DNA of 64,000 nt from Neodiprion pinetum. Lineage: Eukaryota > Arthropoda > Insecta > Hymenoptera > Diprionidae. Below are positions 34,001 to 45,900 of the stretch, one piece after another (position 1 is the first letter of the stretch; every line of letters begins with the position of its first letter). The stretch covers positions 22,748,026-22,812,025 of the forward strand of contig NC_060234.1 of assembly GCF_021155775.2 (NCBI RefSeq), given 5' to 3'. Made by a program: the position numbers and the translations under genes. Below the pieces are notes generated by a model. It did not search any database. It was not told where the DNA came from and saw nothing but the letters and a program-made list of their open reading frames with translations.

Positions 34001-37000
34001 GGAATTGAATTATTCATTCTGTTGCAATTTATAATACAATTCCATGTGACGAATTGCCATTTATCTAGTCAAAAATTATTTACTTTTTATTGTATGTCTC
34101 CAAGTATTTATTGATTCATTTTATTATTTTTTGTCAATTCCGCATTACACATATTTGCATAATCAATTTTATTTCTAACTGTTACATTGATTATTGGTAG
34201 AGAAATAAGCGTAAGATTGGTAAGAATAAATGAAGAGACAAAAAGAAGTGAATAAAAGATACATATCCTCTGAATTTTTCTAACATCAAAACATGTAACA
34301 TCTCCAAATTCGTCAAGAAAAAAGAAATAAAAAGACAAATAAAAAATAAATAACAAATTGAAAATGACGTAAACCAAAAAAGTATATAGCTAACGCGGCT
34401 GGATGTTTGTTTGCATTGCAGAGGCACATTGCGCGCAGGCCCACGCCGGGTAATGCAAAGCATAGGGGGCCCCCCGCCTCTTAGTTCGGTGGTGCACTGG
34501 TTTGCATTGTCTGCGCTGGCTGCTGCGCGTGCCTCTATCCGTCAATTGCGTGACGGGCCAGTCCGGGCCTAATCGGGCCCTACTTAATCTACCTGCGTAC
34601 CGGATATCTCACTCCTACGCTACTACGCTGTGTACGCCACCTGGGCTGGCCAAGTTGTTGTTGCCAGAGTAGAGTCCCTTCCACTGGCCAGTCGAGCTAG
34701 TCTAACCCGACAGCGGTCCAATGAGAGGCGGAGGCATGCTAGAGCAGATGCCTGAGCCTCTAGTGGGCCCTAAGCAACCGAGCCGTGGAGGCTGTTGCTG
34801 GAGCGAGTGCAAACAGCCAGGCCCTGCCCGTACGTTGCTTGCGAAACTCGCCCACTGCCTAATTTTAGTATGATAAATAATTATCAAATCAATATTGATC
34901 ATCCATGTGTCCGTCCGTATTATCCTTCATCAATACTGTGCGATCCCATTCCATTTTGCAATCCTTAGTACTATTCATAACAATACATGCTCCTTCATGT
35001 ATACCATATCCATGCTATCACTAACCACAGCACCAGAAATCTTATTTACGTATTAGATTCTAAGCTAGGACTCTATGTTTTACTCTTAATGCCGATTCAG
35101 CATCTAATTAATTTATATCCATTACTTATGTGTATATTATTCTTCATTTCTTAATTATATACATATTTAGACATGGAGGTATTTTCGAACCACCAATGTG
35201 CTTTATATCAGTTTTACAATAACGTTGCTTTATCCTAGCTGTTCACCAATCTATTTTAGATTCTACGTGTCAATATTACGTAAAATGTTACCTCTCATGG
35301 TAAGAGCGTTTATCATAAAGTACAGGTAAGCAAATTGCTTATCGAAATAAGAAGTTTTACGTGAAATGTCATTTGCTAAGAGTCTGTATAATACGGTTAA
35401 TGTTATGAGTGATTAGAATGGATATCTGAAAGTTTCGCACTTCTACATGATTATGTTATGAAATACTGGCAACTGGTGGTAATAAGACTGCTTTCTGAAG
35501 AACAATGCAATATTTGAAATACATTGTTTTTTTGAAAATATCTTCTCAAGATATGTATAAATCCCCTCACAGTATTGATTGGTAATATTAAGCGGCATTA
35601 TGGGATAGAGACTAGATTCCATAGTGTAACAGTTTGATTGGGTATGAACTATTCTTCGTGTAATCAATGCTCTCCAAAGATCAGTTCAATTCTTATTGGC
35701 TATGTACCTTCTTTTCTATTACTCTTAGAAAAGTAGCCTGTAATTAAATTACCTTCAGCGATACCATATCGCATGCCTATGTTTCGTCATGAATTTAATC
35801 ATTCCTAATTATTAGACTACCCTAAGCTGTTTCATACTTACTCAATTTCGTTATCAATCCAGCTTTGCTTCTTTGAGAGCATTTGATGACACGTGTGGTA
35901 CATTTATCATCAATCCAAAGAATACGTAAAAAGTGTTGCCTGCGACAGCAGTCTAATGTACAATACAGATGTTTGTCTATGGTTGACTGTTTCAGAGAAC
36001 ATATTCTCATTTTACGTGTTGGTTTCAGACGTGGAAGACGTTAAGTTTGTCATCAATTTTGACTACCCTTCGTGTTCCGAGGACTACGTCCACAGAATCG
36101 GCCGAACAGGTCGAAGGCAGAAGACTGGAACTGCCTACACCTTTTTCACTCCAAACAACTCAAACAAAGCAAACGATTTGATTCAAGTATTGAAAGAAGC
36201 TAATCAAGTTATAAATCCTAAACTACTGGAACTCACTGATAGCAGAGGTGGTGGTAGCGGCGGCGGCGGCGGTATATTTGGAAGGCATAGAGGTATGCTT
36301 GAGAGGGGGCTTTGAAAATTCTCCGTTCTTAATCGCAAATTATCCTGGCAATCAAGTTCAATTTCAGCCGAAACAATAGTTCTCTATGCTAACACTTTAA
36401 AACTGACTTGAACAGGAGGAAGAAGCAGATGGCGTTCTAAGGGTGGAGGAAGCGGAGCAGGAGGAGGAGGGAGAGGTGGAAGAGATCGCAGTTTCTCCAG
36501 GAGTCGAAGTCGCAGTCGTAGTCGTGAGCGCAATGGTCGAGGAGGAGGTCGTCGGAGCTACAGCCGAAGCTACTCCCGCAGTCGCAGCCCCGTAAACAAT
36601 CGCACAGGCAAGTCCTCAGCCAGTCCCAACAACGGTGCAGGGGGCTCTGTTCCACCCCCAACCCTGGCAGCCGCCACTCGTTTAAACTTACAGCCACCTC
36701 CTCCGCCCCCTCCCCCTCCTGCTCCTCCTCAACAACAACCACCCCCTGCTCAGCCTCTTCCTCCATTACGCCTGATCTTATCGGCACATCCCCCCCCTCC
36801 CCCTCCTTCTCAACCTTCACAACCACTCACAGTTTCCACCCACCCACAACTCCCTCCTGCCATGCCTTCTGTTATGGGGCCGATGGGCCCTTCTCTACCC
36901 TCGCATAGCCATGTTGCGTATACGGGGGCCCCGACACCCACTCATTTGAACGTAATGGGTGTAATGGGGTTGGGAGGAGCTCCTCCCCCTCCGAGAGTGA

Positions 37001-37176
37001 ACATGGGGAACGTGGGTGGAGGGTTCCACCATCAGCAGGGGGGTGGCCCACCGTCAAACATGAACATGGCCCCTCCGTCCAATTTAGGCGGAGGTGGCTA
37101 CCCCAACATGCCACCCCGAACGTACTACCAGTCGCCTCCACCGTCAATGCACCCCACCAATGGCTTTCATCGCTAG
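31017..37176 (+). CDS. Rm62: DEAD-box RNA helicase A, DDX5/DDX17 (p68/Rm62) family, RS and Pro-rich tails
   Basis: Seven coding exons join in phase: 31017-31033, 31557-31943, 32293-32946, 33215-33387, 33479-33538, 36029-36292 and 36416-37176, giving 771 residues. The N terminus is RS-rich (SRSRERDRRRKSRSRSRSRS at 6-25), then Gly/Arg-rich. Core motifs: Q motif GFKEPTSIQ (138-146), motif I ASTGSGKT (163-170), PTRELAQQ, TPGRL, DEAD (273-276), SAT (304-306), ARGLD and HRIGRTGR. The C-terminal 250 residues hold a second RS segment (SRSRSRSRSRERNGR-type), a long poly-proline part and a Gly/Pro/Met-rich end. These helicases unwind RNA with ATP and act in splicing, transcription and miRNA work; the RS segments suggest a splicing role (inferred). 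In motif I the usual AQT is AST. Intron 5 (2.49 kb) follows ARGL and contains a possible alternative exon. Confidence 0.96.
34422..34449 (+). other. Candidate alternative (poison or terminal) exon in helicase A
   Basis: TTTGCATTGCAG precedes AGGCACATTGCGCGCAG. Spliced after the upstream phase-1 exon it reads E-A-H-C-A-Q-A-H-A-G and then TAA. A GTAATG donor follows at 34450, giving a 28-nt cassette that would shift frame; without that donor it would be a terminal exon with an early stop. The same reading (E-A-H-G-A-Q) occurs in the equivalent intron of helicase C at 61768. Confidence 0.4.
34725..34760. repeat. GC-rich hairpin in the helicase A intron island
   Basis: GAGGCGGAGGCAT and ATGCCTGAGCCTC form 13-nt arms with two mismatches around a 10-nt loop. 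It lies in an unusually GC-rich part of an otherwise AT-rich intron. Confidence 0.5.
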
Positions 37177-38760
37177 CAGCGGTCTTCCTGCTGTGCTGCG
37201 TGGCCACAAGGTTTGTTTAGATCATCGGGGGAGGGGGATATCTGTCCAATTGATTTTTCCAAGATTCCAAGAGGAGTAGGATGGGAAGGGATAGGAAAGG
37301 AAAGGTGCGCGTATCGTATCAAGTCGATGAACGATACCCAAGGAGATTGACGGTACCATATGGGCACCTCTCCCCTGCGTCAATTACTGCTGTTGATGTC
37401 TAGTCAATGGATTAGTTAACTGCGTCCAGCTGGTCTACCATACGAAAATTAACCGATGACTAGTTTTTCATTTAATATTGCACATCCATGTAATGTATCT
37501 ACATAAATCATTTATTCAGTTACTTTTACACCATACTTGAAACATTTTTGGTTACTGATTTAAGACAGAACAATGAACGGTAGCGTGTTTATTCCTTTCA
37601 GAAGTTATTGGAAAGAGTTACTGGAGCAGCGAAAGATGATCTCCGATGAGCAGTTCATAACGTAATTATTGTGACATGGGCAACTCTCATAATCCCGCTT
37701 CTACTTGGAGATGACAAGAAAAAAATACGGTGTGAAATGAATAGGACAAAATACATTTGATAATGATTTGACCATTACGGTGAACGAATGTGCGTGTCAC
37801 ATGTTTTTATCTGTCGTAATTTATGAAAAATTATTGATTCAAACATAAAAAAAAAAAACATTATCAAGAAATATAACAAAAAAAGATTTATGTCAGCTGT
37901 AAGATTCAAGTGAACAATCGTGTAATTTTTAAGTTTTATTATTCTTAGTTAATGATTGTAGTTATAAATTCGTGGTATTTTACTTGCTACTCATTCCCTG
38001 CCTCTTTCTCCTTTTATGTTTACAAAAATATAGGAAAGATCAATCATTAATGTACAGTATTTAAACGTCAACATAACAAATAAAATTTGTTAATCATAAT
38101 TTACGTGTGCCATTGTACTCTTATGTCAACACATGCCTTTTTTAACTACATATTTAGTACTAAACTCTGTGTAATTTAGTTGACGGACTTTCCAATCTTG
38201 CACAATAATCTGTCGGGTGCGTCTTGAAACAAATTTAATTTCATTAGGCAATAATTAACGTTTCAGCAGTAGAAGCTGGTATTTTTCATTTGCAAATTTT
38301 TATATTATCAGTCGACACTGTTGTATATGCGCGATCGAGATCAATCTCGAAAGTTCGGTTCTCTTCGTTTCCATTTCCAGAAAAAACCATTCATTGTCCC
38401 TCTGATCAATAATTTGACACGCATGCGTTTAGATATTGTGTGCCATCTACATACGTAGAATGAAGAAAACATGCTCTCGTAACATATTAGCATGATATTA
38501 GTTTTCCCAAGTTATCCGTATACCTATACAAAAAAAAGGGCAGTGGAGAGATAGCATGGAATGTAATGAATATACTTTCAGTGAGTTACTCTAATTAAAC
38601 AGAATCAAAAACTTTTATATTTATTTATTCTCAAGACCAGATTTTTTTTTTCTATTCATTCGTACAATGGGCGTATATGGGAGACTTGAGATGCATAAAA
38701 AAAAAAAAAATTATATATACAGTTACATAAGGCTGCGCAACTTTATGCGCACGACCAGTA
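37177..38760 (+). other. Helicase A 3' UTR and intergenic spacer
   Basis: This is AT-rich DNA after the helicase A stop. AATAAA at 38079-38084 is a plausible poly(A) signal after a UTR of about 0.9 kb. No gene was seen. A short A-run lies near 38698-38710. Confidence 0.5.
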
Positions 38761-38800
38761 TCGAACCTGCTTTGTGGTATCGATTGCAGTGCCTGGACGC

Positions 38801-38984
38801 TGATTGGCTATTACGGCGTGACGCAAAACACAGTCATTTTCTGATTGGTTCGAGAGAATCATGCGCGGACACCATCAGCTGCTAGCCGGAAACGGAGTGT
38901 AGTAGAACGCTGGTAGCTTGCCACCCGCTTCCATCCTCCTAGCGCCTGTCAGCCATTATCGTTTTGTTCTCGCCGGGTTCATAG
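38801..38984 (+). promoter_or_regulatory. Helicase B promoter with paired CCAAT boxes and first noncoding exon
   Basis: Two inverted CCAAT boxes (ATTGG at 38803-38807 and 38844-38848, 41 bp apart) fit NF-Y binding sites. A TGACGC element (CRE-like) lies between them at 38819-38824. A likely 5' UTR exon ends at the donor GTAAGT (38985). A second acceptor at 39148-39149 leads to the start-codon exon. The factor assignments follow known consensus sites and are not tested here. Confidence 0.5.
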
Positions 38985-39227
38985 GTAAGTTCATCGTAGT
39001 TTAACAGGCTTTCGATCTCTCGCTTAGCCACATTAACATCGAATACCTAACTCGCCAAAATTCGTCTGCGATTTGGCATCGAAATATACTGGATTTACGG
39101 ATCAAGGACTTCCGGAACCGACTCACAGTGTAACGTTCATTGTCCCCAGGTCCGATTGGGGGTAGCCGACACGAATTTTCACCGAAGATCATCGCAGGTA
39201 ACGCACAGAACGTAAAGCTGTACAGAG

Positions 39228-42200
39228 ATGTACGGCAACGGATATTCCAATCAAACATCGTGAGTTGTTTCATGTATTATATTGAATTTATTGTGATTTC
39301 ATAACCGCTTCGACGAATTGTCGCCTATCGCACGATCAATAATACCTGGGCTCGGGTGAAGCGAATTTATCCGCTATTACGGAACGACTTGCCTCGTTCT
39401 TATTACATGGTCTTTCCGCCAGAAGCGGTAACATCGGCCATTTTGTTCATTAAATTCTTCTCGCATTTTATTTACGGCCGTACAGCACTTCTCTCGAATA
39501 TTCCCTCGACCTTATTCTAGCCATATGTCGGTGGATAACGGGGACTCGAGACAAAGTATTACCAACTTTGTCACTTATATGTACGCTTCTTCCTCGTCGA
39601 CTGGCCTCATCTGTATTATTGATATTTGATTGTCGCCAAATTTTTCCGTGAAGTTTCCTACTTTTTATTATTATTTACTCACCTCATTAAGCAGATCAGT
39701 ATTACGCAAGTTACAACTGATTGGCGTTTCATTTTATTAAAATTTTGAACTGAGCGTTTGTTTTATGATAAATGCTCGCTTAAAAGTCTCTATTTTTGAT
39801 GAAACAATTTCATCCCTACTAGGTAATCAGTTAACTCCAATACATGTATGTGTAAATCAAAGGAATCTGCTGATAAACGCATTAATATTTTCATTCACTA
39901 TCAAACTTAAACAGCATTGTATTGTTACATTGTGTCATTAATATCCTCGACTGCTTTGTCTACTCCGAAATAGTATTTCCATGCTTTCTCAATTTGGAAC
40001 ACAATATATCACATTCATATAATTTTTAATCATTATATTGATCAGTTCAACTTATCTCACATAAAATACCATCAGCAGTTCGATCACCAGGTAAGCTGCA
40101 TTTCAATCTCTTACCACTCACTGAGCTGATTGACATTGAGTAGAGCATGCTCTTTTTTATGGGGATACATGTCTCAGAAAAGATGAAATATTTTGTTTTT
40201 CACTTATCACATGCCTAAGTCTGTAATTTTGATGCACCCGCATTTGGAATTTCTTCTAAAACATTTGGAATTATTTGATCGACAAAGTATGGATATTTGC
40301 ATTCTTTATTTTCACTATATGTACCAAAAAAAATCAATTTTCTGCTATTCAATTGTATTATGGAAAAAGACTGTAACTAGATAATTGATGTTGAAACGGA
40401 CATTTCACATTTTGCAGAATAATGATTTGAGCATTCGGATTGACCTTAAAGTCAACTGGCATGTGGATTTTGAAGTTTCCATTCTCAACACTGTCACTTG
40501 TGCAAAAACAGCTCTGAAACTGATATTTCGTCTGCCTGCTAGCTTGCTATGATAACGTATTATAAACTTACAATTGACTTTTCACAACTTTCTAGAAATG
40601 CATATCCCCCTGATACTGATCAACAATTTCTTTGACAATCACGATTGTTATGGAAAAAAATAATAATAAATGAGTATAAAGATTCCTTGGCTACATGTGC
40701 ATACATTTTGCACCGTAGTCTGCATGCTATTATAAGCTCATATAGGCAAGTTTTTATGTATGATGTATTGTTCACTGACACAGTTACAGACCTAGGACAG
40801 ACAGAGAATATGGCAACCGCACAGGTGGAGGCACATACTGGAACAGCCAACAACAGCCTCACGGAGACATGGGCGGGCTCAAGCAAAACCAAAAGAAAGC
40901 ACCTGGTGATCTCTTGAAGAAACCAAACTGGGACTTGAACTCTCTCCAACCAATAATTAAGAACTTATATGTCCCTCATGCAAATGTCGTCAGCCGTTCT
41001 CCGGACGAAGTAAACAAGTACCATATTGGAAAAGAAATCACTGTCAAGGGAAACAACACTCCTTTCCCAATCCAAGCCTTCGAAGAAGGAAATTTCCCGG
41101 ACTATGTGATGGAGGAAATTAGAAAACAGGGATTCAAAGAACCTACTGCTATCCAGTCACAAGGATGGCCCATTGCTCTCAGCGGTCGTGATATGGTCGG
41201 CATCGCCCAAACTGGATCCGGCAAAACTTTGGCTGTGAGTAATCTATTTATTCTTTTTCAATAATGTTTTATAAATATTGAGGAATGGAATATTATCTGA
41301 TTCGCTTACATTCAACAGTACGTGCTTCCGGCCACTGTGCATATCAACAATCAGCCGCGACTAGGGCGAGGAGAGGGACCTATCGTTCTCATCTTGGCGC
41401 CAACCAGAGAACTTGCGCAGCAAATCCAGAGCGTAGCTCGAGACTTTGGATCCTCCTCATGCATTCGTAACACTTGTATCTTCGGAGGGTCACCAAAAGG
41501 ACCACAGGCTCGAGATCTAGAGCGTGGTGTTGAAATTTGCATAGCCACGCCTGGACGTCTGATTGATTTTCTTGAAAAGGGTACAACTAATCTACGCAGA
41601 TGCACGTACTTAGTCCTGGATGAAGCAGACAGGATGTTAGATATGGGATTTGAACCTCAGATCAGGAAAATTATCGAACAAATCAGACCCGACAGACAAG
41701 TTCTGATGTGGTCAGCTACCTGGCCCAAAGAAGTTCAAGCTTTGGCCGAAGATTTTCTCAGTGATTACATTCAGATCAATATTGGTTCCCTGACTTTGGC
41801 TGCCAACCATAATATACGTCAAATAATTGAAATATGCCAAGAGCATGAGAAGGAAACAAAGCTCTCTTCCCTCTTGAGAGAGATTGGAGCAGACCGCGGT
41901 AACAAAACGATAATATTTGTTGAAACTAAGAAGAAGGTGGATGACATAACAAAGGCAATAAAACGCGAAGGATGGTCAGCAATTGCAATACATGGAGATA
42001 AGTCTCAGCCAGAAAGAGATTACGTTCTGTCAGAGTTTAGAAATGGAAAGACGGCTATACTGGTTGCCACTGATGTAGCTGCGCGAGGACTGGACGTTGA
42101 GGATGTAAAATATGTAGTGAATTTCGACTACCCAAATAGTTCCGAGGACTACATCCACAGGATAGGCAGAACAGGGCGTTGCGAAAGTGCTGGTACAGCT

Positions 42201-42923
42201 TATGCATATTTCACACCAAACAACGCGAGACAGGCTAAGGAATTGGTCTCCGTCCTAGAAGAGGCTGGCCAACCGATCAATCCTCAATTATCAGAGATGG
42301 CAAACTCGCAGAGAAATCAATTTGGCAAAGGCCGTCAACGATGGAACACCGTCCGACCCACCAAGGACAGTAGCAGCGGGGGTCCCGGGAGCCCACGAAA
42401 TATTGGCAGTCCCAACGCAAACAACTGGCAAAATAATCAGCAGAATGGTATTCAAGACAGGTCGACCCCGCGGCAACAGAATGGCTACCAAAACAATCGG
42501 CAAACAAATTATCACAGTAATCAGAACAGCTATCAACCAAGGCAGCCGAATAGTTATCAAAACGGATATCAGAATGGTAATAATGCAGGTGGATACCAAG
42601 GCAATTTCCACAATCAGAATGGAGGTACACCTAGGTATCAAGGACGCGGTGGATACCAAGGGAATAGGTACAACAGTAGACAGAATGGGTTCAATGGCAA
42701 CCAAAATGGGCAGGGCATGTACTCTATGCCTCCTCCGTTCATGATGCCACCAGGCAGTCATACAGATGCAGGCATCCAAAGCCTGGTAAACAACAAGTTC
42801 TTCCAGACCAACAGGCCACCACCAGGAACTAACCCGTGTGCTTATCAATCAATGGGTTATGGCCAGTTTCAACCAGTCTCACCATACGGCTACCCTTACC
42901 CACCAACCCCAGTGCAGCAGTGA
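39228..42923 (+). CDS. Rm62: DEAD-box RNA helicase B, DDX5/DDX17 family, prion-like Q/N/Y/G tail
   Basis: Coding exons are 39228-39259, 40796-41234 and 41319-42923, 691 residues. The acceptor CCTAG at 40791-40795 is the one that keeps frame (MYGNGYSNQTS joined to TDREYGNR); the CAG five bases later does not. Motifs: AQTGSGKT (148-155), PTREL (185-189), DEAD (258-261), SAT (289-291), ARGLD (412-416), HRIGRTGR (437-444). The tail from about 520 is rich in Asn, Gln, Tyr and Gly (NNWQNNQQNG, NGYQNGNNAGGYQG), typical of low-complexity RNA granule proteins. It differs from A and C in structure: the introns after EKETK, YVL and ARGL are absent, and one intron sits right after GSGKTLA. Core wording is closest to C (LERGVEICIATPGRLIDF, GTTNLRRC). 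All catalytic motifs are intact, so it is not a pseudogene. Confidence 0.96.
39260..40795 (+). other. Intron 1 of helicase B
   Basis: A phase-2 intron from GTGAGT (39260) to CCTAG (40791-40795). It is AT-rich. No exon or RNA gene was recognised. A lone TTGATGA at 39796 with CTGA at 39870 lacks a stem or a known guide. Confidence 0.8.
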
Positions 42924-45900
42924 CATCTTTCGAGAGGAAAACCCACTGGGGCACGGGCCAAGTAAGCAGGAAATAATATTTGATACTTCTCTGTTTCCTA
43001 AATGTCCCGTGAATAATTCTATAATAATTACTGTCAAAAGGTAGGTTTTGATGAATATGTTCTTAATGTGGTATCAATGATATGTTGTTTTTTTTTTTTT
43101 CATTTTTATTTTATTTCCTCTTTTTTTTTGTCTTTTTCTTTATTTATACTTTTCTGGAATGGTGCTAAGTTTAAACGTATTGCTGTACTATCATCAAATG
43201 ATGGAACATCAATCTATATTGAGAATACTGAATTAGTTTCTTTTGGTGAATTCTTCCTTGAAATTACCCTTTATTGACTGTTCAGGAGGGTCTCTGCGCT
43301 TAATTAGTTTATTAAAGTTTATACGAAAATTGTGCAAATTTGACGAGTGATCGTGATTAATAAAACGATACTATGCTACTTTTTGAGGCACATTCCAGTC
43401 GAGTCTTGATATAGCTTGTTAGTAATGGTATACTGAAAATTATATTATTAATAATAATAATAATAAATATATTAATGAATATTGAATGTGGCCACAAATG
43501 TAGTAATCGTGGTCATAATCTATAATAATCTATAGTAATCTTCTTACGATACTATGTAATTTACCTGTATGCTTTTCTGAAATGCACGAAACATATAGAA
43601 GGGCGGGTGGGTTAGGTTTAATAAGTTAATTTATTTATATTATGTATACAGGCAATGCTCTACTCAACGTGAGGCCTTTTGCATAAAAATTAAGCCGAGC
43701 GCTTAAAGCGAACCGTACTATTGTTACTACGTGACGAGACTGGGTGTGTCTCGACTTAGGAAAAAATTCTTGATAGAAATTCGGGGATCACTAAATACTA
43801 ATTAATTAAAGTAAAGGTAAACCTTAAAGCTACTACTTGGGAGGGGGGGCCTAATATTCGGGCGCGTAGTCATATGGCTGTGCATCTCAGAGCAAAGCTG
43901 AGTTTATTTTTATATATCAGAAGATGAAGAATAATATGAAGAAGATCAATAAGAAATAATAATTTTTTCTTGTTAAATGAAAAATGATTAATATTAACAT
44001 TGTTGTTTGATATTTATGCAACTGGCCACCGAATTGCCATACTGCGTAATTAATTTGCAAAAATGATTCAAGAAAACCAACAAAAAAAAAAACAAAGAAA
44101 AAGATGGCAAATGTTCTGAAATCGTACCCTCATATATACCTGTTTAGTTTCAATTCAACAAATTGACCATCATTTACTTTAGTAATTAAACGAATCTAGG
44201 TTGTTATAATAGATAAATTTGTAAGAAGCTGCATAAGATATACCTACACATGAGGCTAGCAGCCGTGAGCCGTGTTCCATATAATATGTATACATATAGT
44301 ACAACTGTATTATCGTACTATATAATACTAAAATATTATGTACTCTTTAATACGCTCCTTAATCCGCTCGCATAAGACGCAGAGAGTAAAGTCGACTTTT
44401 GTGTTACATTTTTTGTAAACCTCCAGCGTCACTAGGTTTACTCATTGTGAACGTTGCATAAACATTACATAGAATCTAAAAATTCCTAGGTGAATATATA
44501 TATGTATATACATAATATGAAACGGCAGAAACGTATCGAAATACAAAATCCACCATTCTCATTTAAATATATACTATCTAATCGTTTTCCATTCAATATA
44601 CGATAGGGTTTTCAACGAGCTTACAGATTTTGCGAGGTTGATGATCTCAAGCACGTTGGGAATATCCTAATCTAATTCAAAAAGGTGACGGCAAGAGAAA
44701 AACTAATCTTCACACATTTCTTTCTATCAATCATTAATATTTCTTTTTTAATGTTCCGCTCAGTAGAGAATTTAATTTTTGTATCACCTGATAAGATGGA
44801 GTACAATCGCCGTTTTGTGTTGAGAATGGTTTTATTTTATTGTAGGTGATTTCAGGTATTCGTTTAAATATTCAATAACTAAAACAGGTCTTTATCTTAT
44901 TATAGATTTAAACAAATACACACACACTTATCAGCTTTGTACGAAGTAAAAAAACAATTTTATAAGTTGAAAAGAATCTGGAAGCTTATGCACATTGCAT
45001 ACTCCCTCTATCTGAGCCTGAGTACGTTGGTCACAGTTTTGGTCACATTCGCAGGCATAAAAGTCAAGGGGAGTAACAATAGAAAGTTTACACATTACCT
45101 GTTATTTAGTTTAAAAAGAAATTCACACGATAGCGGGTGTACGCGTAGTTCTGTGATATGTAAGATGTAGCGTATTATAGATCCAATGCTGTATTTTACA
45201 TCGTGGTTAAAATAAGAAAGGTTCTCATGTAATCAATCTTTGCGAAACAAAAAAAATTTATGTATCATATCGCTACCTCGATATATTTCAAGCATCTGTC
45301 GAGCTACAGGGAGTCTGGTGTAGTTTTTGTAATTGTTCCAACAGATCAAATTTACACATATATAGAAAATGAATGGAAGCAAATAAAAGGATAAAAATAC
45401 CTTCTGTTTGGGAGACAGTCAAAAGAACTACTACTTTTATATATGTATAGATACATTACGTACATACATAATATAATGGAATGATGCGTGCTAAACTGCA
45501 GTTTAACGGCGGTCAAAGAATTTATACTTACACACACCTTAGTAAATACACATTCAAAGTCGTCTCACCAACTGATGAGAAAGATAGGCTGCTTTCAAAA
45601 AGTATCCCAGTCACAAATTGCGGCAGTGAGACTGACAATTGTTGTTCATTATTGTTATAACTAATCTGTAGAGTTTAAGTTTATACCTTGTTGTTTGTTT
45701 AGTTTTACTTCAATATATATTATGCATACATACTTCTCTTTTTCTCCGCTGTCGCGGTAACGGTTCTCATTCAGCAGCAGTAACATCAACTTGAATGATT
45801 GAATGATAATCTTTCATCTCGCTGCCCAGTTTGTTAATAAATCGAATCAATTTTAATATTTGAATGAAAAATAAGCGAAAAAATAATAATCCTAGTGTGC

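Larger units (their letters stand above)
33539..36028 (+). other. Large intron 5 of helicase A
   Basis: The intron lies between ARGL and DVEDV (phase 1). It is mostly AT-rich, with a GC-rich structured island at about 34385-34860 that starts with a good acceptor and a short possible exon at 34422-34449. No other coding sequence was seen. Confidence 0.85.

Noticed and set aside
36437..36826. 129-codon acidic - strand ORF opposite the helicase A tail
   Set aside because: Mirror of the RS/proline-rich coding sequence; the + strand frame continues in phase from the helicase core.
39796..39873. TTGATGA and CTGA pair in helicase B intron 1
   Set aside because: No terminal stem and no recognised guide; likely chance.
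45570..45640. C/D-like boxes (CTGATGA at about 45574, CTGA at about 45630) in intergenic DNA
   Set aside because: Guide does not match an rRNA site I know, no convincing adjacent stem and no host gene.
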